This document shows, one piece after another, positions 34,202-44,093 of a stretch of DNA of 64,000 nt; positions within the stretch are counted from its first letter, which is position 1, and every line of letters begins with the position of its first letter. Below the pieces are notes generated by a model, which did not search any database, was not told where the DNA came from, and saw only the letters and a program-made list of their open reading frames with translations. The translations under genes were made by a program, and so were the position numbers. The DNA is from an uncultured Propionibacterium sp. GTDB lineage: Bacteria; Actinomycetota; Actinomycetes; Propionibacteriales; Propionibacteriaceae. The stretch covers positions 1 to 64,000 of the forward strand of contig CALHWB010000033.1 of assembly GCA_938036835.1 (NCBI GenBank), read 5' to 3'.

Positions 34202-37010
34202 TGCTCCGCGCTGTCGACACTTCTGAGATAGCCCGTGAGCGATCGATGCGTGTCACCTGATCAGCTGTGGCTAGGTCCAGCAGGCCTTCACACACCTCTC
34301 GGAGCTCAGTCAGGGTGAACCCAAACTCGGCACGCATGGCAGGCTCGCTGCGGGCAATGAAGTCAGGCACGTCGAAGTCATCGATGCCATCTCTAGCATC
34401 GTCATTCACCGCGCCTCGGACTGATCGCATGCCAGAGTTCGCGGCGTAAGTGTCCATGGCTGCGGTCACCGGTTCCTCTCGGCTCACTCCAAGGCGTCCT
34501 GAGCCGAGAATGGAGACATCGAAGTCGGCGAGTCTGTAGTGAAGGAAATCCGAGGTAGTTGCCTTTTGGATGAGTTCGATCGCAATGCCCAGGATGCGGT
34601 AGTAGTCGAGCACTTCGATCACGCGTTCCCCGTCTGGTGGTTGCGCGGCCACGTACTCGATCAGGAAGCGGTTCGCTCGTTGAGCAGTCGCGCTCGTCTT
34701 CCGATGATCAACCAGTTCGGCGACGGTCTGTGACTGCTCGCCGAAGCACGCCAGGCGTGACTTCAGCGTGATCGAGTTTAACTTCGCGTCGTGGAGGAGG
34801 GCCTCGTTCTGTGCGACAAGGAAGTCGAGCAGGGCATGTTTGTCGTACGAGGCGATCTCGGCTTCAAGCCGACTGAAGAGGTGCCCCACAGCCGCATTGA
34901 GCACCCGGACCCGTTCTGTGCCTAGGAGGACGCCGTTCTGGAAGCCGCCGCCGGTCGGTGATCGGAGCCACGTGCCCAACTCGTCAAGCACTTGGGCCGT
35001 GATCTGGTCGTGACCTTTCAGAGCACGGGGCAGGTTCTCGGCCAGCATATCCGGCGCGTGATTCTGGTGTAGGGCGTTGATCATCCGCTTTGAGCCCAAG
35101 GGAGCAACCGCATCAAGGCGCGGACCCAGATCAGTACTCGCCGTTCCGAAAAGACTGGTCAACAGGACCGTCACGAGTTCGCGCTCCGCAGTGTTCGCTG
35201 CTTCCTGGAGGAGGGCGACGAACGTATCGGTGAACGCCAGGGTGTACCCGCTCTCTACCCGCGTCATCCTGACTGCGGGATCGGCGCGTGACCAGTCGTG
35301 AACCGTTCTCCAAGACCCCGGGTCGATCAACCGGACAGTCAGTTCGGTTGTTGTTGCCCTTGGCCGGGCGCCGGTGCGGTAGGCGCACTCGCGCACCCAG
35401 TAGGCGACACACTCAAGAAGGGTCGGCTCCACGCCGACGGGCTCAGCCCCTTCAATGTCGACGGTGATGAAGACTGTGTGGTCGATCATCTCGACGACAT
35501 AGCCGACGTAGGAGCTACTTGGCTCAATGAGGAAGATCTCTGGAGCATCCCGCTCATAGCGGCGTCGGGCCTGGACGATCGGCGGATTCGGCACTGGCGG
35601 CACAACTCCGTGGCGATCCGTCTCGGCGATGTACTGCTGGCGAGGGTACAGCCCATCTCCTGTCTGAAAAACGGTGAAGGTGGGAATCGCATCGTCCGAT
35701 AGATAGAACGACTTCTTGTTCTTCACGTACGAACAGAACTCGTCAAGGACAGCCGTCGACACAGATCGTCCCGGCCGGTTCTTTTGGGCTTCGGCGAACA
35801 GCAACAAGCCCAGCAGCCCGTCTGGCTCCTGATGCATAATCACTTCCAAGTCGTCGGAGCGAGCGATGAGCATGGGGTCTGCGCCCTCGACATTCGGGAC
35901 GCCCCAGAACGCAGATCGGCTGGGGCTGTCGGTCAAGACGAGGTGTAGAAGCTCCTCCGCTGATGAGTAGGTGCATCGGGTGAGCGGAGATACAAGGGCG
36001 GCGAGGTTATCCAGGATCGTCCGGGTGTCGTAGGAGCCCCACACGTCCAATTCCCAGTCAACGAGCGGGTCAGTTGCGACGACCAGGTGAAGGTCGCGTT
36101 TCGAGTCGATCTTCAGAAGGTATCTGCTCATAGCGGTGCTTCGCTCAAGCAGTTCGGGAGTGGAACTGTTGGGAAGCAGCCTCATGAATCGGCGCAACGC
36201 GGCTTTCCGCAGGCGCTGGCCGAGTTCTTCGAGTTGACCCGCCTGGTGCACGAACCTCAGAAGGTGGAACCGGATGCTGATGAGAAGATCAAGCGGCAGT
36301 GCCACTAGGTATCCGTCTCCAAGCCGAAGGAATGGCGTTACGTAGAGGCGGTCGTCGGTTATGACGTTTGCACACGGATTGTCCAGCTGTCCGGGATCAA
36401 GCGCGAACGTGTCGACGACCATGCGCAGCCAACTGCCGTGAGCATCGAGTTCATCGTTCGAGATGAATGCCGCGTCAGCGAGTGCGTGGAGTCGTGCTGC
36501 GCCCGGCACGTCGATGGGGGTCCTGGGCGATCCTCCTGGCGGGGTGCCTCGTGTGAGCCCAGCTCGCTTGAGCACGATGTCGCTTACGGTAAGGAGGCCT
36601 TGGATCAGCCGGTGGACTGGACCTCGTAGCTCGTCCGGCATCCATCGCTCACGGAACGCTGCGTCGACTAGGTCCTCCAGGTCAGCCACGGTGTGTTCGC
36701 CCGACCCAGCTGATACGAGGTACGGCCCTCCGGTGAAGCTGATGCTGTGGACAAGGACCTCCGGGTACGGGTCCTCCTGCATCAGTATGCGGCGGTCGCC
36801 GATGTCCTCCCGTTTCAGGATCGATCGGACTGCGCTTGGGCTCGCCGGTGGGGCACCGGTGTCATTCAGTGCCATGCCCAAAGCCGCGAGCCGATGCAAA
36901 CGAACAAGCCGCGACGCGTTCGAAGGAAGGAGCATCAGGCCAGCGGCAGCAGCAGTAAGAGAGGGTCCGTCGATGCCCCGCGGTACGGAACCCGTGCGAA
37001 TGCCCACCAT
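34053..37010 (-). CDS. Very large protein of unknown function (985 residues before frameshift)
   Basis: I do not recognise this family. The frame starts at 37010 with weak start evidence. It runs through ISIRFHLLRFVHQAGQLEEL, YVTPFLRLGDGYLVALPLDL, GLLGLLLFAEAQKNRPGRSV, IFLIEPSSSYVGYVVEMIDH and FGFTLTELREVCEGLLDLAT, up to GQDAWPWRFNRDASYIR. It then goes out of phase (AAARTSGP) and stops. No signal peptide, P-loop or transmembrane helix is evident; the composition suggests a soluble protein. With its nuclease-like end it may be an undescribed single-gene defence effector. That role is inferred only from the location and the C-terminal fold. Confidence 0.7.
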   Translation of the reverse strand: MVGIRTGSVPRGIDGPSLTAAAAGLMLLPSNASRLVRLHRLAALGMALNDTGAPPASPSAVRSILKREDIGDRRILMQEDPYPEVLVHSISFTGGPYLVSAGSGEHTVADLEDLVDAAFRERWMPDELRGPVHRLIQGLLTVSDIVLKRAGLTRGTPPGGSPRTPIDVPGAARLHALADAAFISNDELDAHGSWLRMVVDTFALDPGQLDNPCANVITDDRLYVTPFLRLGDGYLVALPLDLLISIRFHLLRFVHQAGQLEELGQRLRKAALRRFMRLLPNSSTPELLERSTAMSRYLLKIDSKRDLHLVVATDPLVDWELDVWGSYDTRTILDNLAALVSPLTRCTYSSAEELLHLVLTDSPSRSAFWGVPNVEGADPMLIARSDDLEVIMHQEPDGLLGLLLFAEAQKNRPGRSVSTAVLDEFCSYVKNKKSFYLSDDAIPTFTVFQTGDGLYPRQQYIAETDRHGVVPPVPNPPIVQARRRYERDAPEIFLIEPSSSYVGYVVEMIDHTVFITVDIEGAEPVGVEPTLLECVAYWVRECAYRTGARPRATTTELTVRLIDPGSWRTVHDWSRADPAVRMTRVESGYTLAFTDTFVALLQEAANTAERELVTVLLTSLFGTASTDLGPRLDAVAPLGSKRMINALHQNHAPDMLAENLPRALKGHDQITAQVLDELGTWLRSPTGGGFQNGVLLGTERVRVLNAAVGHLFSRLEAEIASYDKHALLDFLVAQNEALLHDAKLNSITLKSRLACFGEQSQTVAELVDHRKTSATAQRANRFLIEYVAAQPPDGERVIEVLDYYRILGIAIELIQKATTSDFLHYRLADFDVSILGSGRLGVSREEPVTAAMDTYAANSGMRSVRGAVNDDARDGIDDFDVPDFIARSEPAMRAEFGFTLTELREVCEGLLDLATADQVTRIDRSRAISEVSTARSIAEEVVSAVVDGITLTERESFLGIGQDAWPWRFNRDASYIRAAARTSGP

Positions 37011-37052
37011 GGGCCCATTCTCGCAGGTGTCACCGACGGGGACGTGGCTGAC

Positions 37053-37120
37053 GGGATGTCTATATGAGAGCGATCGGCCGCCGGATGGGAGTGGACCGCA
37101 AGGCGGTGGAGGTCGCCTTC
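37053..37120 (+). pseudogene. Recombinase helix-turn-helix relic (copy C)
   Basis: MRAIGRRMGVDRKAVEVAF is almost the same as the end of copy B (MRAIARRMGVDRKAVRVAL), and the DNA similarity continues over about 60 bases. It is fused directly to an IS3-type fragment. Nothing else of the recombinase is present. Confidence 0.5.
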
Positions 37121-37123
37121 GGT

Positions 37124-37374
37124 GTCGTGGGCGTGTGTGCGCTGCTGGGTGTGTCCCGGTCCGGGTGCTACAAGTTTGGGTTCAACGAGGGCAGGCAGGC
37201 CCTGTGGAGCGGCGGCGGGAACGGTCGCGGGTCGAGGTCCGCCGGTTCCATGCCGTCTCCGGCGGGGTGGACGGGGCACCGCGGGTCATTGCGGGCCTGC
37301 GCGCCGTCTCGGTCAAGACGGTCGTTGGGATCGTGCGGGTTGAGGGCATCGCGGGTATCAGCCCGCGGCGCTGA
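37124..37374 (+). mobile_element. IS3-family OrfB N-terminal fragment, frameshifted
   Basis: VGVCALLGVSRSGCYKFG is the start of an IS3-type OrfB. After frame changes, DGAPRVIAGLRAVSVKTVVG and IVRVEGIAGISPRR follow the HTH_21 region (normally G-x-R-R-I ... xTVAxIMRxEGLxGISPR). The DDE domain is absent. It is a dead insertion-sequence piece. The following 37375-37619 shows nothing assignable. Confidence 0.58.
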
Positions 37375-37619
37375 CGCCCTCGACCAGACCCCCCAGTAAC
37401 CCACGAACACCAAACCACCACCGCAGCCAACCAGACCGCTCAACCGATGCCCACCAAACAGGGCCAACCCCACCTGGTTTGGCGCAGTTGGTCGCTCTCG
37501 ACGTGTCTCAGTCCGGGCGGCCAGGCCGGCGGCTACCGTTGGCGGTGAACGACTGTTCTCACCGACTCGGCACCGATGGTGTGGATCGCCGGACGGAGCA
37601 CGAGAGCGAAGGGCTGGAT

Positions 37620-38018
37620 ATGGCTTACGAACAGTTACCTATTGTGGATGTCGACCTCGACGGTCTCCTTCTTGATCTGGAGAACTATTGATCCCTGGTC
37701 GCCGCGACGATGAGGCAGATGCGCTGAAGTACCTGTTTGCGTCCGGGGATGTCCCTTGGTGTGGCGAGACTGATCCTCCGAGACGGCTACTGCGACAACG
37801 AGGTACCGATCGTGATATCGGCATCGAAATCGGGGGACGGGCTGCCGCGCACCGTGCTTGAGGGCAACCGTCGAGTCAGTGCTCTCAAGTCTCTCCGGGA
37901 CCCGACGATTGTGCCTGGCCACGAGACTGAGGTTCGCGTACTGCTCAAGCGGTACGCAGATGCGCCATCTCCGCCAGATCGTGCAGCAACCAGCGGCAGG
38001 CGATATTGCCGACGCTGA
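37620..38018 (+). pseudogene. ParB-like nuclease-domain protein, N-terminal relic
   Basis: MAYEQLPIVDVDLDGLLLDL (ATG 37620), then in a second frame PGRRDDEADALKYLFASGDV, and back in the first frame LGVARLILRDGYCDNEVPIV, TVLEGNRRVSALKSLRDP. This matches ParB/sulfiredoxin-fold proteins, where EGNRRVAALK is the conserved core. Two compensating indels (about 37690 and 37750) break the frame and the protein ends early. Such proteins often stand at the head of defence or plasmid modules. The rest, 38019-38231, holds no gene. Confidence 0.62.
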
Positions 38019-38231
38019 TCGGCTGCTGATCGAAGTCGCCCGGGAGGATGGCGGAGCCGTTACGAACGATGATGAATCTCACGCAGTTGAAAATGGTTGC
38101 TTCGCTCATCCGCCGCGTGCTCTTGGTGATAGTGAGTAGCGGTTGCGACGGTTGCTGCCGAGAGCCGGTTGCGCGGAACTGCGCGCTTGCCTCTCCTGTG
38201 CGGCAGGAAGCAGGACGACACGCATGGGGTG

Positions 38232-39056
38232 TCACCAGTGGATACCGAGCATGTTTGCGCTGCGTTGCCAGTGCTCACGCACCATCTCTGGGTCGTAGGC
38301 CTGCTTGTTGGTGCGCCCCACCCGCTTCGGTGTTCCGTAGTATTCACCCGAAACCCAGGCGTCGCCCGGCTTGCTGTCAATGAAGTGCCGGAGCCGTGCG
38401 CCGCCCTGCTGCGGGGAGATGAGAAATCGCTTCAGCACACCGTGGTAGACCCACTGAAAGTAGCTATCGGTGTCAGAAGCGAAGTTCGTTGCGACGTTGC
38501 CGGGATGGAACGCCACCGACGAGAGACCGCGGTCGTGGAAGTGCTCGTGCAGGCCTTTGGTGAACAGGACGTTGGCGAGTTTCGCGTCGCCGTAGGCCTT
38601 GTTCGGGGTGAAGCCCTGCCAGTTGTTCAGATCGTCCAGATTGATGCTCCCGAAAAGCCGTGCCCCGATACTGGATGTGTTCACCACTGCTGCCCGACTA
38701 TCAAGCAGTTTGTCAAGAAGCAGATTCGTCAAGAGATACGGCGCGAGGTGGTTGACCTGGAAGGTCTTTTCGAAGCCGTCCAGGGTAGGCGTGGGGCCGG
38801 AGAACATGCCGCCAGCGTTGTTGGCCAGCACGTCGATCCGGTCGCACCTCTCGTTCAGTACGTCTGCGAGGCGGCGTACCTCGTCGAGTCTCGTGAAGTC
38901 TGCCGAGTGGTGCTCCGCTCCCGTGGCGGCGGCGACAGCTTGCGTCTTCTCGGGTGAGCGCCCGACAAGGATCAGCCGGGCATCCGTGTCTGCGAGTTGC
39001 CGAGCGGCTGCCGCGCCGATACCGTCACTCGCTCCCGTGATGATGATGGTTCGCAT
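38232..39056 (-). CDS. Short-chain dehydrogenase/reductase
   Basis: A 274-residue SDR. The nucleotide-binding motif TGASDGIG lies at residues 7-14 and NNAGG near 85. The catalytic Y-x3-K occurs in KAYGDAKLANVLF, with the preceding serine in VVNTSSIGARL. ATG 39056 follows AAGGGAA. The closest look is to retinol-dehydrogenase-like or protochlorophyllide-reductase-like SDRs; the substrate is unknown. It stands alone between pseudogenes, is intact, and may be passenger cargo. Confidence 0.9.
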   Translation of the reverse strand: MRTIIITGASDGIGAAAARQLADTDARLILVGRSPEKTQAVAAATGAEHHSADFTRLDEVRRLADVLNERCDRIDVLANNAGGMFSGPTPTLDGFEKTFQVNHLAPYLLTNLLLDKLLDSRAAVVNTSSIGARLFGSINLDDLNNWQGFTPNKAYGDAKLANVLFTKGLHEHFHDRGLSSVAFHPGNVATNFASDTDSYFQWVYHGVLKRFLISPQQGGARLRHFIDSKPGDAWVSGEYYGTPKRVGRTNKQAYDPEMVREHWQRSANMLGIHW

Positions 39057-39550
39057 CCGTGTTCCCTTCTTTGTCCGTGGCCGATGGTAGGAAGCCTGCG
39101 GTGAGCGTTTCGACCGGCTTCCATCTGGAACCGGGTACCGTGTCCTGATCATAATTGCCGAAGCCGGGGCGACGGTCGCGCTTGTGGGCGACCGAGCCCA
39201 GTCGCCCGCTGTAGGTCGTGGCGGGGTGCTCGACATGGCCGTACAGATCAGGGACCACACCTATGGAGCGAATTCCACAGGTTCACCGGCCCCGAGTACG
39301 CGGCGCTCGCCTTGCGGATGCGCGACCGCGAGAACCCCGGCGAGGTTCGACCGCCTTGCCGCCTCGTGACCCTGCATGCGGACAACGACGCGGCGGGCCG
39401 ACAAGAGAAGCCTATGATGCAGAATCCGTTAACTTTCGTGCGGCCTACAGACCTGCTTTTGCCGCCTAAGTGGTTCAGCAAGTGGGCGAGCCTCCACTCC
39501 GCGGCCGTGTTCAGGGGGAGAATGGAGCACCAGTTGCACCAAGAGGGACG
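39057..39550. other. Gap with one unplaced fragment
   Basis: One plus-strand frame at about 39270-39420 reads EFHRFTGPEYAALALRMRDR, ENPGEVRPPCRLV, which looks protein-like but has no start and no family I recognise. Nothing else is seen in these 490 bases. Confidence 0.35.
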
Positions 39551-40900
39551 ATGGCTAAGAACGAACTCGTCGTTGGTGAGCCGCGTCTCGTATGGCTCAT
39601 CGATGGCAGCAAGAAGACCGATCCGATCTCGGTCATGCTCCGCGACACGGGCACGACGATTGAACTTACTGTCCCGCTAAAGGGCATGCTAGAAACAAAT
39701 GATCCATACTCCCGCTGGTGGTCTCACGGCGTAATGTTTGACGATGATCCGGAGCGCTCAAAGCACACTTACAGCCCACCAAAAGTATTGTTCATGTACG
39801 ACCGCACCGGAGATGTCGTGCTTGTCGGTTGCAGAGCCGCCGGCTTGAACACCAACGTCTTCGTCGCCGGCGAGGGCCGGATCGTTGCCAACTACGCCGT
39901 CTTCGGAGGGCAATCCTTGAAGTATGACAAGGTCAATGGTCTCCGCGCCGAGGTGCCAGCGCTTGCCGCTTGGGCACGACGACCCAGCAGCATGAAGGTC
40001 GGCTTCACGACGAATGAATCTAATCGGGTGCAATCCGTGCAGATGACCCTAACCAATGCCCCGGAAGCGAAACTCGCGAGACCATTCAACCTGACAATGA
40101 AATCAACGTGGCGGATGGATGACCCGCCCCAGCCCGGGGGTTTCCCTGTCTATGAGAGCGTGAAGTTGGAAACTCACGTCGCACAGCCGCGAGGATGGGA
40201 TGATCACCTCCATCTCCATGGTGCCGTACTCGATCTCGTCTCTCTCGCGGCATGGCGGCCTTTTGGTTTCGCTTCGATCGAGGCCCTTCGCACCGACGAC
40301 CCCATCAAGAACGCTGACGGCACAGTTTGCTCCGAGAAGTGGTCGTCCGTCGCGACACACCGATTGCTACGACACAAGCCCTGGGTGAAAGAGCCTTGTT
40401 TCCTGTTCCCTTGGGCCGAGATCGGCCCCCGCGGAGTTGCACGGTGGCTGAGACTCCGCACGGACTACTACCAGGCCGTCAGCCCTGTCCTTAACGTGCT
40501 TCGTTCCGGCCATGTGTGGAGCCCCGCGAGCGCGGTGCAGAGCGGTATTGCGCTTGAGGCGCTCGGATATCTGATCGATACGAAGAAAAACGCTGGCGCT
40601 CACCTAAACTCCCGCAAGCAGATTAACTTCAAACCCGCGCTTCAGGTGATCCTCGACGACCTTACTGAGCTACCGTTCACCGATACCGCTGGCTGGATCA
40701 ACATGGCCAATGACGTGTACATGGGCGCCAAGCACCCAGATCGACCCCAGCCAGACTCGCTCATCATGCTGAACACCCTGCGGGAGAACCTGCTCATCGT
40801 CCGCTACTGGATCGCGCAGCAACTCGGGGCCACTGCCGAATCGCTTCGCCAAGGGCTACGCACCGACCCGCTCGCGGGCGAGTTCGAGGCGATCGACTGA
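39551..40900 (+). CDS. ApeA-like HEPN-domain protein (putative defence effector)
   Basis: A 449-residue protein. The N-terminal ~230 residues are beta-rich (PKVLFMYDRTGDVVLVGCRA, VFGGQSLKYDKVNGLRAEVP), like the ApeA N-terminal domain. The C-terminal ~200 residues are helical, with NDVYMGAKHPDRPQP and LRENLLIVRYWIAQQLG as in ApeA-like HEPN domains, a variant of the RxxxxH ribonuclease motif. ApeA proteins act as single-gene anti-phage systems. ATG 39551 has GAGGG just upstream. It is intact, next to decayed genes and with a lower GC feel. The family call is moderate, the defence role inferred. Confidence 0.62.
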   Translation: MAKNELVVGEPRLVWLIDGSKKTDPISVMLRDTGTTIELTVPLKGMLETNDPYSRWWSHGVMFDDDPERSKHTYSPPKVLFMYDRTGDVVLVGCRAAGLNTNVFVAGEGRIVANYAVFGGQSLKYDKVNGLRAEVPALAAWARRPSSMKVGFTTNESNRVQSVQMTLTNAPEAKLARPFNLTMKSTWRMDDPPQPGGFPVYESVKLETHVAQPRGWDDHLHLHGAVLDLVSLAAWRPFGFASIEALRTDDPIKNADGTVCSEKWSSVATHRLLRHKPWVKEPCFLFPWAEIGPRGVARWLRLRTDYYQAVSPVLNVLRSGHVWSPASAVQSGIALEALGYLIDTKKNAGAHLNSRKQINFKPALQVILDDLTELPFTDTAGWINMANDVYMGAKHPDRPQPDSLIMLNTLRENLLIVRYWIAQQLGATAESLRQGLRTDPLAGEFEAID

Positions 40901-41115
40901 ATCCGCCCAAGACCATCCATCACCGACTCCGCCAAGCCTTGGGAGAAGACATCAATGACCGCATGGTAAACGCATCACTTCATGGCCGGCCCAGTGTTCG
41001 ATGTGACACTGCGGCATCGCATTGGAGCGACTGATCAGGTATATCCAGGCCTTGCTCCCAACGCAACACGAAGAAGTCGGGGACCTCACACCTTCTAACG
41101 TGATGTGCAATCTCG

Positions 41116-41797
41116 CTACCGCCGTGGCATGGTGAATCCGATCAAGGCCCTGTTCGGAAAGTCGTTGAAAGGCTTCATGATCGAGTATTTTTCTGCCGCA
41201 AAGCTCGCGGAGGCCGCGTGATCTTCTAGCGCCGTATCGGCGAATGGATGCTCGATGTGCCAGTTCTTGCGTTTCAGGTATTCTGCCACGGGAGATTCTG
41301 TCGGGTATCCCTTGGGTACATTCTTCAGGGTCGTTCCCCTAACCGTGAAATTGCTGGCAAATGCCGGGTTGCAAATAATCTCTAGAAACTCTTCGGGGTT
41401 TGCCAATATGTGCTCTCGGATTCGCAGTGTCGCATGCTTTGAGCATATCTGCAAACAATCCGCCACCCAAGAAGGAGCGATTGTTGGGGCGAATGGAGAG
41501 GGAATAGCCGGTGGGGATGGACAGTTTTCCCTTTGCGGCAATGTGGCATCTGAAAGTGGGGTTGTAGGGCGTCTTGTCGTGGCTAAACCGGGTATCGCGC
41601 GCCAGCTTGAATGTGAGGTTCCTTGGTTCGTTGCGGAGGATGCTGTCGTCAAACTCGCCAATCTTGAGCATTACTGCTCGTATGAGTTCTTCGAACTCAC
41701 TTAGGGTCGCACGATTCTGTTCTTTATGGCTGTGACACCAGTCTCGGTTGTTATTCGCATCCAAATCCAATAGATATGAGATAATCTCATCGCTCAT
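41116..41797 (-). pseudogene. DUF2461 (TIGR02453) protein, frameshifted
   Basis: The first frame from ATG 41797 reads YLLDLDANNNRDWCHSHKEQ, NEPRNLTFKLARDTRFSHDK, TPYNPTFRCHIAAKGK, GGGLFADMLK. The family continues in the next frame with HATLRIREHILANPEEFLEI, GTTLKNVPKGYPTESPVAEY, LKRKNWHIEHPF. A single indel near 41440-41450 explains the break. DUF2461 proteins are about 220 residues and of unknown function. The region is clearly more AT-rich than its surroundings, a sign of transfer. Confidence 0.75.
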
Positions 41798-41961
41798 GTC
41801 ATTCTCGCTCTCGATAGGTATGAAGTTGTTTGGCGTGGGTGACGGATTGGGGATCGTGGTATTCCAATTGACGTGTCATGTGAAGATGGAAGACGTGCGC
41901 ATTGCCGCACGGGTTACGCCGTTAGAAGCTGAGACTGCGCGGAACCAGACCTCGACGAGGT

Positions 41962-42249
41962 TCATCCAGGAGGCGTGAGGGTGAAGCGGATCTTGAACTG
42001 CGCTTTGGCCTCCAGCCAGGCACGGACCTCGGTATGTTTGTGGGTGGCGTAGTCGCCCATGACCAAGTGCGACTCGGCAGGGTGGCCCTTGTCGTCCACT
42101 ACGTTGCGGTAAGTCCGCTCGGTCGGGCGTAGGAGGGTGAGGACTTCTGGTGGCGGTGCCTGGGTCTCAGGGTGACGGTGACCTTCCTGGCCAGCTCGGG
42201 GTCGGTGGCCAACCGGAGCGTCCCACCCAAGCCACCGTCTAGGAACCAA
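41962..42249 (-). mobile_element. IS630-family transposase fragment
   Basis: The translation TERTYRNVVDDKGHPAESHL, VMGDYATHKHTEVRAWLEAK, FTLTPPG matches the middle of IS630-type DDE transposases (the catalytic aspartate lies in GDYATHK). The N-terminal helix-turn-helix and the final glutamate block are missing, and no inverted repeats or TA duplications are visible. Positions 42250-42437 hold nothing. Confidence 0.65.
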
Positions 42250-42437
42250 CGGCAGTCGCTAAAGAGGACATTCAAATCCCCAGGGGCTAGGCAAAGTCTT
42301 TGTCATACTGGTCTGGTATGGGTCAAGAGGGTGATGGTTTCGTCGGGATGTCTGGTGTGGCGACTGACCGAGGATCAGTACGTTCGCGGACGCGCGGTAG
42401 CCCTGACTTCAACACGTTTCAGGTACATCTGTCCCCC

Positions 42438-44032
42438 TCAGTTCTTCTTGAAGCCGGAACTGGGGTCGGACTTGAGGACGTGGGTGTTTTCGCTGATCGT
42501 CCGGACTTCGGATTCGTTGAAGCCCTCGGGTTTGACGGCTTGGATGTCGATGGTGATATCGAGCTTCGCGCCGGTTCCGGCGAGGTGGTCGATGACCTCG
42601 CGGGTGACGTTGCCGATGTCGCGGGAGTAGCGGTCGGGATCGATCTTGACCGAGCCGAAGAAGCGCGTGAGTGCTGCTTCGAGGGCGGACTCGATCGGTG
42701 ATGGCTCGTCGCTGCCGGTCGCAGGCTGAGGTGCCCAGGCGATGTCTATCGGGCTGACGTCCTTGCCGCCGTCTTCTGCCTGTCGGGCGGCGGCTTCCCG
42801 CGCCGCCGCGCGATCGGCCTCAACCTGCTGCTGCGCCCGGTCGATCTCGGTGAGCAGTGTGCTGTCGGTGACCTGAATGTTCGTGTTCTGGGCTGGCGGC
42901 ACCACGAGTCCTCGGTAGCGACCGGTTTCGGCGTCTTTGCCGGTGGCGATGCCGAAGCGTTCGTCGTCGACGAGCACTGCGGTCAGTGCCTGCTGGATCG
43001 CTGCGTCGAGCACTTCGCGTCGCACGAGGCGGGGCAGGTAGTCGTTCCGGTACAGGTTCGTGAAGCTGCGCGCCACGGCAGCGATGGTCGTGAGACCTTC
43101 GGCCTTTGGTGCCTGGAACAGGCGGCGGCGGACGATCTCGAACGATTCGTCCTTGCTGGGGACCGCCGCTGGCTCGCGACGCGGCGGATCACGTTCTGCA
43201 GATGCTCCAGCGCGAGTTGACCGTTCGCGCCACCGATCTCGATGTCGCTGCCGTGTCCTTCGGCGCCGGTGTCGACATCACGAGCATCACCCCCAGCACG
43301 GAACGCATGATCTCGGTCAAAGATTGGGCGAAGGTGAACGGTGTCTCGAACGAACCAGCTGGCAGTTTCCTGTCGGTGACGAGTTGGCGCGCGTACCCCG
43401 CCCACTCATCGATCAGGATCAGCGCGGGGGAGTAACGCACTATCAGGGTACGCCAATCAGGGTACGCGGCGCCTCCCAGGGCTGCTGCCCGCGCGGTTGT
43501 CCTCGTCGATCAGGTCATAGGCCTCCCGCCCGCCCAACTGCCAGGCCAGTTCACCCCACAGCGTGTAGACCTCGGTGCCGTGATTGGTGAGCCGGCCTTC
43601 AGATAGGTGCCGGCAAGCGCAACTCGTCGCACGCCGAGAGTGCTGGGATCGGGGTTGCCGTTGGCGGCGACCAGTTCCTGGAGTCCTTGCGGGAAGTCCT
43701 TGGCAGGGGTACCGCTGAACAGGTGATAGAGCACCAGCATCGAGTGGGTCTTGCCGCCACCGAAGTTGGTCTGGAGATTCACCACTGGGCTCACCCCGGC
43801 ATCGCCGTTCGGTAGCCCTGCTCGGTGATCCGCTCGAAGCTGCACCTGCACGTCATGCTTGGCCAACGCGCGCAGTGGCCCACACCGTCGCTGGGCATCC
43901 TCCCTCGCCCACGCGGTCGGCTGGTCCGCAGTCTTGTAGACCCGCGTCATCACCTCGTCAACCTCATCCAGGAGCCCCTTCGGAGAGCAGGTCGAACGCC
44001 TTGCCCACGCGATTCCGGTTGTTCATCGCCAT
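42438..44032 (-). pseudogene. Swt1-HEPN/DUF499 ATPase, internally deleted (right copy)
   Basis: From ATG 44032 it reads MAMNNRNRVGKAFDLLSEGL, LDEVDEVMTRVYKTADQPTA, then the P-loop FGGGKTHSMLVLYHLFSGTP. Frames shift near 43590, 43450 and 43190; ILIDEWAGYARQLVTDRKLP is the Walker B region. The C-terminus ends KPEGFNESEVRTISENTHVL. Most of the HEPN part and the middle of the ATPase are lost. The full protein would be about 1100 residues. It is a dead copy of the gene also found at 428-808. Confidence 0.72.
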
Positions 44033-44093
44033 CGTCGTCTCCTAGACCCCACCACTTGCTGTCGTCGAGGCTGCGTTCAGCGCCTGCCGATCC

